A stretch of 64,000 bases of DNA from Siphonodentalium dalli (GCA_032622095.1 CP136063.1:210286355-210350354); one strand, 5' to 3'. Numbered from the stretch's first letter, positions 24,394-38,025 are shown. Made by a program: numbers and translations. The notes: generated by a model from the sequence alone, not told the origin.

Positions 24394-24831
24394 CGACAAC
24401 TCTCCTTCCCAACTGCACATTTGTATGCATTCACCTATAAGTGACATGTCCGAATCAACAACTGCACTTTGGTTGACCCATTTGTACAATCCATATGTTA
24501 CAACCATACAGCCACGTGCCAAATCGAAAGACAGAGTTGTCCATCCTTGCCCACATACAACACTCAATGTTTGTAAACCAAGATCACGACACTGTGCATG
24601 CATTGCCAAGGGGGCATTAACTTTGACTCATCCGCCCATTGTTCACTTTGGGAAGAAACAAAAAGTGCAGGTCAGAATATATATCGTGTATTTGGGAAGG
24701 GACTCAAAACAAACCCCGATCATGTGTCACCCAAATTTTTTTCTTTTAGTCGTTTGGGCTAGAATTTTTGCTCATTTTGATCGCACGGGTACACGCAAAT
24801 GAAAGATGTCGACAAAACTGCGAAAATAAAA

Positions 24832-25126
24832 GTTCCGGGTCCAACTATATTGGACAGGCTTCTAACCGCTGACTATTCACGGGCGCGATCCCACTACTGC
24901 TTGACACGGGGACTTTTGCCTGCTGCGTTTCCGCCCTGGGCCGGTACGTCCCTCCTTAGACAACCTGACCACACGAGGCTCCCCAAGTGTGACCATATTG
25001 ATGCCAAGCTTAGTGCGGACGCCCAATCGACATAGACCACCGGCTAGCAGTGACCCCATCCTCAAGCCGTCCTCCGAACCAGGCCTCCAAGTAGTTAGAT
25101 TACAGGAGCACACCACAACTCCCAGC
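24832..25126 (-). ncRNA. 7SL: 7SL SRP RNA, copy 34
   Basis: C102U (25025) and U266A (24861): twin of copy 32. Tract type B. Confidence 0.92.
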
Positions 25127-25564
25127 CGACAACTCTCCTTCCCAACTGCACATTTGTATGCATTCACCTATAAGTGACATGTCCGAATCAACAACTGCAC
25201 TTTGGTTGACCCATTTGTACAATCCATATGTTACAACCATACAGCCACGTGTCAAATCGAAAGACAGAGTTGTCCATCCTTGCCCACATACAACACTCAA
25301 TGTTTGTAAACCAAGATCACGACACTGTGCATGCATTGCCAAGGGGGCATTAACTTTGACTCATCCGCCCATTGTTCACTTTGGGAAGAAACAAAAAGTG
25401 CAGGTCAGAATATATATCGTGTATTTGGGAAGGGACTCAAAACAAACCCCGATCATGTGTCACCCAAATTTTTTTCTTTTAGTCGTTTGGGCTAGAATTT
25501 TTGCTCATTTTGATCGCACGGGTACACGCAAATGAAAGATGTCGACAAAACTGCGAAAATAAAA

Positions 25565-25859
25565 GTTCCGGGTCCAACTATATTGGACAGGCTACTAACC
25601 GCTGACTATTCACGGGCGCGATCCCACTACTGCTTGACACTGGGACTTTTGCCTGCTGCGTTTCCGCCCTGGGCCGGTACGTCCCTCCTTAGACAACCTG
25701 ACCACACGAGGCTCCCCAAGTGTGACCATATTGATGCCAAGCTTAGTGCGGACGCCCGATCGACATAGACCACCGGCTAGCAGTGACCCCATCCTCAAGA
25801 CGTCCTCCGAACCAGGCCTCCAAGTAGTTAGATTACAGGAGCACACCACAACTCCCAGC
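25565..25859 (-). ncRNA. 7SL: 7SL SRP RNA, copy 35
   Basis: G60U (25800) as in copies 31 and 33, plus private C219A (25641). It lacks their downstream T. Tract type B. Confidence 0.92.
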
Positions 25860-26297
25860 CGACAACTCTCCTTCCCAACTGCACATTTGTATGCATTCAC
25901 CTATAAGTGACATGTCCGAATCAACAACTGCACTTTGGTTGACCCATTTGTACAATCCATATGTTACAACCATACAGCCACGTGCCAAATCGAAAGACAG
26001 AGTTGTCCATCCTTGCCCACATACAACACTCAATGTTTGTAAACCAAGATCACGACACTGTGCATGCATTGCCAAGGGGGCATTAACTTTGACTCATCCG
26101 CCCATTGTTCACTTTGGGAAGAAACAAAAAGTGCAGGTCAGAATATATATCGTGTATTTGGGAAGGGACTCAAAACAAACCCCGATCATGTGTCACCCAA
26201 ATTTTTTTCTTTTAGTCGTTTGGGCTAGAATTTTTGCTCATTTTGATCGCACGGGTACACGCAAATGAAAGATGTCGACAAAACTGCGAAAATAAAA

Positions 26298-26592
26298 GTT
26301 CCGGGTCCAACTATATTGGACAGGCTTCTAACCGCTGACTATTCACGGGCGCGATCCCACTACTGCTTGACACGGGGACTTTTGCCTGCTGCGTTTCCGC
26401 CCTGGGCCGGTACGTCCCTCCTTAGACAACCTGACCACACGAGGCTCCCCAAGTGTGACCATATTGATGCCAAGCTTAGTGCGGACGCCCAATCGACATA
26501 GACCACCGGCTAGCAGTGACCCCATCCTCAAGCCGTCCTCCGAACCAGGCCTCCAAGTAGTTAGATTACAGGAGCACACCACAACTCCCAGC
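26298..26592 (-). ncRNA. 7SL: 7SL SRP RNA, copy 36
   Basis: C102U (26491) and U266A (26327). Tract type B. Confidence 0.92.
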
Positions 26593-27030
26593 CGACAACT
26601 CTCCTTCCCAACTGCACATTTGTATGCATTCACCTATAAGTGACATGTCCGAATCAACAACTGCACTTTGGTTGACCCATTTGTACAATCCATATGTTAC
26701 AACCATACAGCCACGTGTCAAATCGAAAGACAGAGTTGTCCATCCTTGCCCACATACAACACTCAATGTTTGTAAACCAAGATCACGACACTGTGCATGC
26801 ATTGCCAAGGGGGCATTAACTTTGACTCATCCGCCCATTGTTCACTTTGGGAAGAAACAAAAAGTGCAGGTCAGAATATATATCGTGTATTTGGGAAGGG
26901 ACTCAAAACAAACCCCGATCATGTGTCACCCAAATTTTTTTCTTTTAGTCGTTTGGGCTAGAATTTTTGCTCATTTTGATCGCACGGGTACACGCAAATG
27001 AAAGATGTCGACAAAACTGCGAAAATAAAA

Positions 27031-27325
27031 GTTCCGGGTCCAACTATATTGGACAGGCTTCTAACCGCTGACTATTCACGGGCGCGATCCCACTACTGCT
27101 TGACACGGGGACTTTTGCCTGCTGCGTTTCCGCCCTGGGCCGGTACGTCCCTCCTTAGACAACCTGACCACACGAGGCTCCCCAAGTGTGACCATATTGA
27201 TGCCAAGCTTAGTGCGGACGCCCAATCGACATAGACCACCGGCTAGCAGTGACCCCATCCTCAAGCCGTCCTCCGAACCAGGCCTCCAAGTAGTTAGATT
27301 ACAGGAGCACACCACAACTCCCAGC
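27031..27325 (-). ncRNA. 7SL: 7SL SRP RNA, copy 37
   Basis: C102U (27224) and U266A (27060): repeats copy 36 at one-unit spacing, breaking the two-unit rhythm. Tract type B. Confidence 0.92.
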
Positions 27326-27763
27326 CGACAACTCTCCTTCCCAACTGCACATTTGTATGCATTCACCTATAAGTGACATGTCCGAATCAACAACTGCACT
27401 TTGGTTGACCCATTTGTACAATCCATATGTTACAACCATACAGCCACGTGTCAAATCGAAAGACAGAGTTGTCCATCCTTGCCCACATACAACACTCAAT
27501 GTTTGTAAACCAAGATCACGACACTGTGCATGCATTGCCAAGGGGGCATTAACTTTGACTCATCCGCCCATTGTTCACTTTGGGAAGAAACAAAAAGTGC
27601 AGGTCAGAATATATATCGTGTATTTGGGAAGGGACTCAAAACAAACCCCGATCATGTGTCACCCAAATTTTTTTCTTTTAGTCGTTTGGGCTAGAATTTT
27701 TGCTCATTTTGATCGCACGGGTACACGCAAATGAAAGATGTCGACAAAACTGCGAAAATAAAA

Positions 27764-28058
27764 GTTCCGGGTCCAACTATATTGGACAGGCTACTAACCG
27801 CTGACTATTCACGGGCGCGATCCCACTACTGCTTGACACGGGGACTTTTGCCTGCTGCGTTTCCGCCCTGGGCCGGTACGTCCCTCCTTAGACAACCTGA
27901 CCACACGAGGCTCCCCAAGTGTGACCATATTGATGCCAAGCTTAGTGCGGACGCCCGATCGACATAGACCACCGGCTAGCAGTGACCCCATCCTCAAGCC
28001 GTCCTCCGAACCAGGCCTCCAAGTAGTTAGATTACAGGAGCACACCACAACTCCCAGC
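27764..28058 (-). ncRNA. 7SL: 7SL SRP RNA, copy 38
   Basis: Consensus RNA; tract type B; upstream CACGTGCC variant at 28184. Confidence 0.92.
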
Positions 28059-28496
28059 CGACAACTCTCCTTCCCAACTGCACATTTGTATGCATTCACC
28101 TATAAGTGACATGTCCGAATCAACAACTGCACTTTGGTTGACCCATTTGTACAATCCATATGTTACAACCATACAGCCACGTGCCAAATCGAAAGACAGA
28201 GTTGTCCATCCTTGCCCACATACAACACTCAATGTTTGTAAACCAAGATCACGACACTGTGCATGCATTGCCAAGGGGGCATTAACTTTGACTCATCCGC
28301 CCATTGTTCACTTTGGGAAGAAACAAAAAGTGCAGGTCAGAATATATATCGTGTATTTGGGAAGGGACTCAAAACAAACCCCGATCATGTGTCACCCAAA
28401 TTTTTTTCTTTTAGTCGTTTGGGCTAGAATTTTTGCTCATTTTGATCGCACGGGTACACGCAAATGAAAGATGTCGACAAAACTGCGAAAATAAAA

Positions 28497-28791
28497 GTTC
28501 CGGGTCCAACTATATTGGACAGGCTTCTAACCGCTGACTATTCACGGGCGCGATCCCACTACTGCTTGACACGGGGACTTTTGCCTGCTGCGTTTCCGCC
28601 CTGGGCCGGTACGTCCCTCCTTAGACAACCTGACCACACGAGGCTCCCCAAGTGTGACCATATTGATGCCAAGCTTAGTGCGGACGCCCGATCGACATAG
28701 ACCACCGGCTAGCAGTGACCCCATCCTCATGCCGTCCTCCGAACCAGGCCTCCAAGTAGTTAGATTACAGGAGCACACCACAACTCCCAGC
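28497..28791 (-). ncRNA. 7SL: 7SL SRP RNA, copy 39
   Basis: U62A (28730) and U266A (28526), the latter without C102U. Its TATA-like region carries T-to-C at about 28822, making ATGCAAAT, a perfect octamer, on the minus strand. Tract type B. Confidence 0.92.
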
Positions 28792-29229
28792 CGACAACTC
28801 TCCTTCCCAACTGCACATTTGCATGCATTCACCTATAAGTGACATGTCCGAATCAACAACTGCACTTTGGTTGACCCATTTGTACAATCCATATGTTACA
28901 ACCATACAGCCACGTGTCAAATCGAAAGACAGAGTTGTCCATCCTTGCCCACATACAACACTCAATGTTTGTAAACCAAGATCACGACACTGTGCATGCA
29001 TTGCCAAGGGGGCATTAACTTTGACTCATCCGCCCATTGTTCACTTTGGGAAGAAACAAAAAGCGCAGTTCAGAATATATATCGTGTATTTGGGAAGGGA
29101 CTCAAAACAAACCCCGATCATGTGTCACCCAAATTTTTTTCTTTTAGTCGTTTGGGCTAGAATTTTTGCTCATTTTGATCGCACGGGTACACGCAAATGA
29201 AAGATGTCGACAAAACTGCGAAAATAAAA

Positions 29230-29524
29230 GTTCCGGGTCCAACTATATTGGACAGGCTACTAACCGCTGACTATTCACGGGCGCGATCCCACTACTGCTT
29301 GACACGGGGACTTTTGCCTGCTGCGTTTCCGCCCTGGGCCGGTACGTCCCTCCTTAGACAACCTGACCACACGAGGCTCCCCAAGTGTGACCATATTGAT
29401 GCCAAGCTTAGTGCGGACGCCCGATCGACATAGACCACCGGCTAGCAGTGACCCCATCCTCAAGCCGTCCTCCGAACCAGGCCTCCAAGTAGTTAGATTA
29501 CAGGAGCACACCACAACTCCCAGC
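29230..29524 (-). ncRNA. 7SL: 7SL SRP RNA, copy 40
   Basis: Consensus RNA; T-to-G near 29537, about 13 bp upstream. Tract type B; two private changes near 29064 and 29069. Confidence 0.92.
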
Positions 29525-29962
29525 CGACAACTCTCCGTCCCAACTGCACATTTGTATGCATTCACCTATAAGTGACATGTCCGAATCAACAACTGCACTT
29601 TGGTTGACCCATTTGTACAATCCATATGTTACAACCATACAGCCACGTGTCAAATCGAAAGACAGAGTTGTCCATCCTTGCCCACATACAACACTCAATG
29701 TTTGTAAACCAAGATCACGACACTGTGCATGCATTGCCAAGGGGGCATTAACTTTGACTCATCCGCCCATTGTTCACTTTGGGAAGAAACAAAAAGTGCA
29801 GGTCAGAATATATATCGTGTATTTGGGAAGGGACTCAAAACAAACCCCGATCATGTGTCACCCAAATTTTTTTCTTTTAGTCGTTTGGGCTAGAATTTTT
29901 GCTCATTTTGATCGCACGGGTACACGCAAATGAAAGATGTCGACAAAACTGCGAAAATAAAA

Positions 29963-30257
29963 GTTCCGGGTCCAACTATATTGGACAGGCTACTAACCGC
30001 TGACTATTCACGGGCGCGATCCCACTACTGCTTGACACGGGGACTTTTGCCTGCTGCGTTTCCGCCCTGGGCCGGTACGTCCCTCCTTAGACAACCTGAC
30101 CACACGAGGCTCCCCAAGTGTGACCATATTGATGCCAAGCTTAGTGCGGACGCCCGATCGACATAGACCACCGGCTAGCAGTGACCCCATCCTCAAGCCG
30201 TCCTCCGAACCAGGCCTCCAAGTAGTTAGATTACAGGAGCACACCACAACTCCCAGC
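29963..30257 (-). ncRNA. 7SL: 7SL SRP RNA, copy 41
   Basis: Consensus RNA; tract type B; upstream A-to-C at 30445, shared with 31911. Confidence 0.92.
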
Positions 30258-30695
30258 CGACAACTCTCCTTCCCAACTGCACATTTGTATGCATTCACCT
30301 ATAAGTGACATGTCCGAATCAACAACTGCACTTTGGTTGACCCATTTGTACAATCCATATGTTACAACCATACAGCCACGTGTCAAATCGAAAGACAGAG
30401 TTGTCCATCCTTGCCCACATACAACACTCAATGTTTGTAAACCACGATCACGACACTGTGCATGCATTGCCAAGGGGGCATTAACTTTGACTCATCCGCC
30501 CATTGTTCACTTTGGGAAGAAACAAAAAGTGCAGGTCAGAATATATATCGTGTATTTGGGAAGGGACTCAAAACAAACCCCGATCATGTGTCACCCAAAT
30601 TTTTTTCTTTTAGTCGTTTGGGCTAGAATTTTTGCTCATTTTGATCGCACGGGTACACGCAAATGAAAGATGTCGACAAAACTGCGAAAATAAAA

Positions 30696-30990
30696 GTTCC
30701 GGGTCCAACTATATTGGACAGGCTACTAACCGCTGACTATTCACGGGCGCGATCCCACTACTGCTTGACACGGGGACTTTTGCCTGCTGCGTTTCCGCCC
30801 TGGGCCGGTACGTCCCTCCTTAGACAACCTGACCACACGAGGCTCCCCAAGTGTGACCATATTGATGCCAAGCTTAGTGCGGACGCCCGATCGACATAGA
30901 CCACCGGCTAGCAGTGACCCCATACTCAAGCCGTCCTCCGAACCAGGCCTCCAAGTAGTTAGATTACAGGAGCACACCACAACTCCTAGC
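30696..30990 (-). ncRNA. 7SL: 7SL SRP RNA, copy 42
   Basis: G4A (30987) and G67U (30924), both shared with copy 44. Tract type B. Confidence 0.91.
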
Positions 30991-31428
30991 CGACAACTCT
31001 CCTTCCCAACTGCACATTTGTATGCATTCACCTATAAGTGACATGTCCGAATCAACAACTGCACTTTGGTTGACCCATTTGTACAATCCATATGTTACAA
31101 CCATACAGCCACGTGTCAAATCGAAAGACAGAGTTGTCCATCCTTGCCCACATACAACACTCAATGTTTGTAAACCAAGATCACGACACTGTGCATGCAT
31201 TGCCAAGGGGGCATTAACTTTGACTCATCCGCCCATTGTTCACTTTGGGAAGAAACAAAAAGTGCAGGTCAGAATATATATCGTGTATTTGGGAAGGGAC
31301 TCAAAACAAACCCCGATCATGTGTCACCCAAATTTTTTTCTTTTAGTCGTTTGGGCTAGAATTTTTGCTCATTTTGATCGCACGGGTACACGCAAATGAA
31401 AGATGTCGACAAAACTGCGAAAATAAAA

Positions 31429-31723
31429 GTTCCGGGTCCAACTATATTGGACAGGCTACTAACCGCTGACTATTCACGGGCGCGATCCCACTACTGCTTG
31501 ACACGGGGACTTTTGCCTGCTGCGTTTCCGCCCTGGGCCGGTACGTCCCTCCTTAGACAACCTGACCACACGAGGCTCCCCAAGTGTGACCATATTGATG
31601 CCAAGCTTAGTGCGGACGCCCGATCGACATAGACCACCGGCTAGCAGTGACCCCATCCTCAAGCCGTCCTCCGAACCAGGCCTCCAAGTAGTTAGATTAC
31701 AGGAGCACACCACAACTCCCAGC
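31429..31723 (-). ncRNA. 7SL: 7SL SRP RNA, copy 43
   Basis: Consensus RNA; tract type B; upstream C at 31911 as for copy 41. Confidence 0.92.
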
Positions 31724-32161
31724 CGACAACTCTCCTTCCCAACTGCACATTTGTATGCATTCACCTATAAGTGACATGTCCGAATCAACAACTGCACTTT
31801 GGTTGACCCATTTGTACAATCCATATGTTACAACCATACAGCCACGTGTCAAATCGAAAGACAGAGTTGTCCATCCTTGCCCACATACAACACTCAATGT
31901 TTGTAAACCACGATCACGACACTGTGCATGCATTGCCAAGGGGGCATTAACTTTGACTCATCCGCCCATTGTTCACTTTGGGAAGAAACAAAAAGTGCAG
32001 GTCAGAATATATATCGTGTATTTGGGAAGGGACTCAAAACAAACCCCGATCATGTGTCACCCAAATTTTTTTCTTTTAGTCGTTTGGGCTAGAATTTTTG
32101 CTCATTTTGATCGCACGGGTACACGCAAATGAAAGATGTCGACAAAACTGCGAAAATAAAA

Positions 32162-32456
32162 GTTCCGGGTCCAACTATATTGGACAGGCTACTAACCGCT
32201 GACTATTCACGGGCGCGATCCCACTACTGCTTGACACGGGGACTTTTGCCTGCTGCGTTTCCGCCCTGGGCCGGTACGTCCCTCCTTAGACAACCTGACC
32301 ACACGAGGCTCCCCAAGTGTGACCATATTGATGCCAAGCTTAGTGCGGACGCCCGATCGACATAGACCACCGGCTAGCAGTGACCCCATACTCAAGCCGT
32401 CCTCCGAACCAGGCCTCCAAGTAGTTAGATTACAGGAGCACACCACAACTCCTAGC
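32162..32456 (-). ncRNA. 7SL: 7SL SRP RNA, copy 44
   Basis: G4A (32453) and G67U (32390): twin of copy 42. Tract type B. Confidence 0.91.
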
Positions 32457-32894
32457 CGACAACTCTCCTTCCCAACTGCACATTTGTATGCATTCACCTA
32501 TAAGTGACATGTCCGAATCAACAACTGCACTTTGGTTGACCCATTTGTACAATCCATATGTTACAACCATACAGCCACGTGTCAAATCGAAAGACAGAGT
32601 TGTCCATCCTTGCCCACATACAACACTCAATGTTTGTAAACCAAGATCACGACACTGTGCATGCATTGCCAAGGGGGCATTAACTTTGACTCATCCGCCC
32701 ATTGTTCACTTTGGGAAGAAACAAAAAGTGCAGGTCAGAATATATATCGTGTATTTGGGAAGGGACTCAAAACAAACCCCGATCATGTGTCACCCAATTT
32801 TTTTTCTTTTAGTCGTTTGGGCTAGAATTTTTGCTCATTTTGATCGCACGGGTACACGCAAATGAAAGATGTCGACAAAACTGCGAAAATAAAA

Positions 32895-33189
32895 GTTCCG
32901 GGTCCAACTATATTGGACAGGCTACTAACCGCTGACTATTCACGGGCGCGATCCCACTACTGCTTGACACGGGGACTTTTGCCTGCTGCGTTTCCGCCCT
33001 GGGCCGGTACGTCCCTCCTTAGACAACCTGACCACACGAGGCTCCCCAAGTGTGACCATATTGATGCCAAGCTTAGTGCGGACGCCCGATCGACATAGAC
33101 CACCGGCTAGCAGTGACCCCATCCTCAAGCCGTCCTCCGAACCAGGCCTCCAAGTAGTTAGATTACAGGAGCACACCACAACTCCCAGC
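32895..33189 (-). ncRNA. 7SL: 7SL SRP RNA, copy 45
   Basis: Consensus RNA. Tract type A, alone among type B neighbours. Confidence 0.92.
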
Positions 33190-33627
33190 CGACAACTCTC
33201 CTTCCCAACTGCACATTTGTATGCATTCACCTATAAGTGACATGTCCGAATCAACAACTGCACTTTGGTTGACCCATTTGTACAATCCATATGTTACAAC
33301 CATACAGCCACGTGTCAAATCGAAAGACAGAGTTGTCCATCCTTGCCCACATACAACACTCAATGTTTGTAAACCAAGATCACGACACTGTGCATGCATT
33401 GCCAAGGGGGCATTAACTTTGACTCATCCGCCCATTGTTCACTTTGGGAAGAAACAAAAAGTGCAGGTCAGAATATATATCGTGTATTTGGGAAGGGACT
33501 CAAAACAAACCCCGATCATGTGTCACCCAAATTTTTTTCTTTTAGTCGTTTGGGCTAGAATTTTTGCTCATTTTGATCGCACGGGTACACGCAAATGAAA
33601 GATGTCGACAAAACTGCGAAAATAAAA

Positions 33628-33922
33628 GTTCCGGGTCCAACTATATTGGACAGACTACTAACCGCTGACTATTCACGGGCGCGATCCCACTACTGCTTGA
33701 CACGGGGACTTTTGCCTGCTGCGTTTCCGCCCTGGGCCGGTACGTCCCTCCTTAGACAACCTGACCACACGAGGCTCCCCAAGTGTGACCATATTGATGC
33801 CAAGCTTAGTGCGGACGCCCGATCGACATAGACCACCGGCTAGCAGTGACCCCATCCTCAAGCCGTCCTCCGAACCAGGCCTCCAAGTAGTTAGATTACA
33901 GGAGCACACCACAACTCCCAGC
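33628..33922 (-). ncRNA. 7SL: 7SL SRP RNA, copy 46
   Basis: C269U (33654). Tract type B. Confidence 0.92.
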
Positions 33923-34360
33923 CGACAACTCTCCTTCCCAACTGCACATTTGTATGCATTCACCTATAAGTGACATGTCCGAATCAACAACTGCACTTTG
34001 GTTGACCCATTTGTACAATCCATATGTTACAACCATACAGCCACGTGTCAAATCGAAAGACAGAGTTGTCCATCCTTGCCCACATACAACACTCAATGTT
34101 TGTAAACCAAGATCACGACACTGTGCATGCATTGCCAAGGGGGCATTAACTTTGACTCATCCGCCCATTGTTCACTTTGGGAAGAAACAAAAAGTGCAGG
34201 TCAGAATATATATCGTGTATTTGGGAAGGGACTCAAAACAAACCCCGATCATGTGTCACCCAAATTTTTTTCTTTTAGTCGTTTGGGCTAGAATTTTTGC
34301 TCATTTTGATCGCACGGGTACACGCAAATGAAAGATGTCGATAAAACTGCGAAAATAAAA

Positions 34361-34655
34361 GTTCCGGGTCCAACTATATTGGACAGGCTACTAACCGCTG
34401 ACTATTCACGGGCGCGATCCCACTACTGCTTGACACGGGGACTTTTGCCTGCTGCGTTTCCGCCCTGGGCCGGTACGTCCCTCCTTAGACAACCTGACCA
34501 CACGAGGCTCCCCAAGTGTGACCATATTGATGCCAAGCTTAGTGCGGACGCCCGATCGACATAGACCACCGGCTAGCAGTGACCCCATCCTCAAGCCGTC
34601 CTCCGAACCAGGCCTCCAAGTAGTTAGATTACAGGAGCACACCACAACTCCCAGC
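34361..34655 (-). ncRNA. 7SL: 7SL SRP RNA, copy 47
   Basis: Consensus RNA; upstream A-to-C at 34660 (-5), shared with copy 49. Private change at 34341 downstream. Tract type B. Confidence 0.92.
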
Positions 34656-35093
34656 CGACCACTCTCCTTCCCAACTGCACATTTGTATGCATTCACCTAT
34701 AAGTGACATGTCCGAATCAACAACTGCACTTTGGTTGACCCATTTGTACAATCCATATGTTACAACCATACAGCCACGTGTCAAATCGAAAGACAGAGTT
34801 GTCCATCCTTGCCCACATACAACACTCAATGTTTGTAAACCAAGATCACGACACTGTGCATGCATTGCCAAGGGGGCATTAACTTTGACTCATCCGCCCA
34901 TTGTTCACTTTGGGAAGAAACAAAAAGTGCAGGTCAGAATATATATCGTGTATTTGGGAAGGGACTCAAAACAAACCCCGATCATGTGTCACCCAAATTT
35001 TTTTCTTTTAGTCGTTTGGGCTAGAATTTTTGCTCATTTTGATCGCACGGGTACACGCAAATGAAAGATGTCGACAAAACTGCGAAAATAAAA

Positions 35094-35388
35094 GTTCCGG
35101 GTCCAACTATATTGGACAGGCTACTAACCGCTGACTATTCACGGGCGCGATCCCACTACTGCTTGACACGGGGACTTTTGCCTGCTGCGTTTCCGCCCTG
35201 GGCCGGTACGTCCCTCCTTAGACAACCTGACCACACGAGGCTCCCCAAGTGTGACCATATTGATGCCAAGCTTAGTGCGGACGCCCGATCGACATAGACC
35301 ACCGGCTAGCAGTGACCCCATCCTCAAGCCGTCCTCCGAACCAGGCCTCCAAGTAGTTAGATTACAGGAGCACACCACAACTCCCAGC
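35094..35388 (-). ncRNA. 7SL: 7SL SRP RNA, copy 48
   Basis: Consensus RNA; tract type B. Confidence 0.92.
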
Positions 35389-35826
35389 CGACAACTCTCC
35401 TTCCCAACTGCACATTTGTATGCATTCACCTATAAGTGACATGTCCGAATCAACAACTGCACTTTGGTTGACCCATTTGTACAATCCATATGTTACAACC
35501 ATACAGCCACGTGTCAAATCGAAAGACAGAGTTGTCCATCCTTGCCCACATACAACACTCAATGTTTGTAAACCAAGATCACGACACTGTGCATGCATTG
35601 CCAAGGGGGCATTAACTTTGACTCATCCGCCCATTGTTCACTTTGGGAAGAAACAAAAAGTGCAGGTCAGAATATATATCGTGTATTTGGGAAGGGACTC
35701 AAAACAAACCCCGATCATGTGTCACCCAAATTTTTTTCGTTTAGTCGTTTGGGCTAGAATTTTTGCTCATTTTGATCGCACGGGTACACGCAAATGAAAG
35801 ATGTCGACAAAACTGCGAAAATAAAA

Positions 35827-36121
35827 GTTCCGGGTCCAACTATATTGGACAGGCTACTAACCGCTGACTATTCACGGGCGCGATCCCACTACTGCTTGAC
35901 ACGGGGACTTTTGCCTGCTGCGTTTCCGCCCTGGGCCGGTACGTCCCTCCTTAGACAACCTGACCACACGAGGCTCCCCAAGTGTGACCATATTGATGCC
36001 AAGCTTAGTGCGGACGCCCGATCGACATAGACCACCGGCTAGCAGTGACCCCATCCTCAAGCCGTCCTCCGAACCAGGCCTCCAAGTAGTTAGATTACAG
36101 GAGCACACCACAACTCCCAGC
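35827..36121 (-). ncRNA. 7SL: 7SL SRP RNA, copy 49
   Basis: Consensus RNA; upstream C at 36126 as for copy 47. Tract ends TTTCGTTT (35739), as in copy 51. Confidence 0.92.
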
Positions 36122-36559
36122 CGACCACTCTCCTTCCCAACTGCACATTTGTATGCATTCACCTATAAGTGACATGTCCGAATCAACAACTGCACTTTGG
36201 TTGACCCATTTGTACAATCCATATGTTACAACCATACAGCCACGTGTCAAATCGAAAGACAGAGTTGTCCATCCTTGCCCACATACAACACTCAATGTTT
36301 GTAAACCAAGATCACGACACTGTGCATGCATTGCCAAGGGGGCATTAACTTTGACTCATCCGCCCATTGTTCACTTTGGGAAGAAACAAAAAGTGCAGGT
36401 CAGAATATATATCGTGTATTTGGGAAGGGACTCAAAACAAACCCCGATCATGTGTCACCCAAATTTTTTTCTTTTAGTCGTTTGGGCTAGAATTTTTGCT
36501 CATTTTGATCGCACGGGTACACGCAAATGAAAGATGTCGACAAAACTGCGAAAATAAAA

Positions 36560-36854
36560 GTTCCGGGTCCAACTATATTGGACAGGCTACTAACCGCTGA
36601 CTATTCACGGGCGCGATCCCACTACTGCTTGACACGGGGACTTTTGCCTGCTGCGTTTCCGCCCTGGGCCGGTACGTCCCTCCTTAGACAACCTGACCAC
36701 ACGAGGCTCCCCAAGTGTGACCATATTGATGCCAAGCTTAGTGCGGACGCCCGATCGACATAGACCACCGGCTAGCAGTGACCCCATCCTCAAGCCGTCC
36801 TCCGAACCAGGCCTCCAAGTAGTTAGATTACAGGAGCACACCACAACTCCCAGC
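36560..36854 (-). ncRNA. 7SL: 7SL SRP RNA, copy 50
   Basis: Consensus RNA; tract type B. Confidence 0.92.
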
Positions 36855-37292
36855 CGACAACTCTCCTTCCCAACTGCACATTTGTATGCATTCACCTATA
36901 AGTGACATGTCCGAATCAACAACTGCACTTTGGTTGACCCATTTGTACAATCCATATGTTACAACCATACAGCCACGTGTCAAATCGAAAGACAGAGTTG
37001 TCCATCCTTGCCCACATACAACACTCAATGTTTGTAAACCAAGATCACGACACTGTGCATGCATTGCCAAGGGGGCATTAACTTTGACTCATCCTCCCAT
37101 TGTTCACTTTGGGAAGAAACAAAAAGTGCAGGTCAGAATATATATCGTGTATTTGGGAAGGGACTCAAAACAAACCCCGATCATGTGTCACCCAAATTTT
37201 TTTCGTTTAGTCGTTTGGGCTAGAATTTTTGCTCATTTTGATCGCACGGGTACACACAAATGAAAGATGTCGACAAAACTGCGAAAATAAAA

Positions 37293-37587
37293 GTTCCGGG
37301 TCCAACTATATTGGACAGGCTACTAACCGCTGACTATTCACGGGCGCGATCCCACTACTGCTTGACACGGGGACTTTTGCCTGCTGCGTTTCCGCCCTGG
37401 GCCGGTACGTCCCTCCTTAGACAACCTGACCACACGAGGCTCCCCAAGTGTGACCATATTGATGCCAAGCTTAGTGCGGACGCCCGATCGACATAGACCA
37501 CCGGCTAGCAGTGACCCCATCCTCAAGCCGTCCTCCGAACCAGGACTCCAAGTAGTTAGATTACAGGAGCACACCACAACTCCCAGC
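37293..37587 (-). ncRNA. 7SL: 7SL SRP RNA, copy 51
   Basis: G43U (37545). Tract ends TTTCGTTT (37205), as in copy 49. Private changes near 37095 and 37256. Confidence 0.92.
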
Positions 37588-38025
37588 CGACAACTCTCCT
37601 TCCCAACTGCACATTTGTATGCATTCACCTATAAGTGACATGTCCGAATCAACAACTGCACTTTGGTTGACCCATTTGTACAATCCATATGTTACAACCA
37701 TACAGCCACGTGTCAAATCGAAAGACAGAGTTGTCCATCCTTGCCCACATACAACACTCAATGTTTGTAAACCAAGATCACGACACTGTGCATGCATTGC
37801 CAAGGGGGCATTAACTTTGACTCATCCGCCCATTGTTCACTTTGGGAAGAAACAAAAAGTGCAGGTCAGAATATATATCGTGTATTTGGGAAGGGACTCA
37901 AAACAAACCCCGATCATGTGTCACCCAAATTTTTTTCTTTTAGTCGTTTGGGCTAGAATTTTTGCTCATTTTGATCGCACGGGTACACGCAAATGAAAGA
38001 TGTCGACAAAACTGCGAAAATAAAA

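Larger units (their letters stand above)
22600..26997. repeat. Two-unit higher-order repeat, three blocks (period 1,466 bp)
   Basis: Variants alternate between two unit types: 22868/24334/25800, 23053/24519/25985, 23395/24861/26327 and 23559/25025/26491. The downstream T occurs in the first two blocks only (22607/24073). Copy 37 then repeats the second unit type once more. Confidence 0.92.
30290..33221. repeat. Two-unit higher-order repeat, two blocks (period 1,466 bp)
   Basis: Shared rare variants at 30445/31911, 30924/32390 and 30987/32453. Confidence 0.88.
34400..37331. repeat. Two-unit higher-order repeat, two blocks (period 1,466 bp)
   Basis: Shared rare variants at 34660/36126 and 35739/37205. 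Limits are approximate. Confidence 0.85.
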
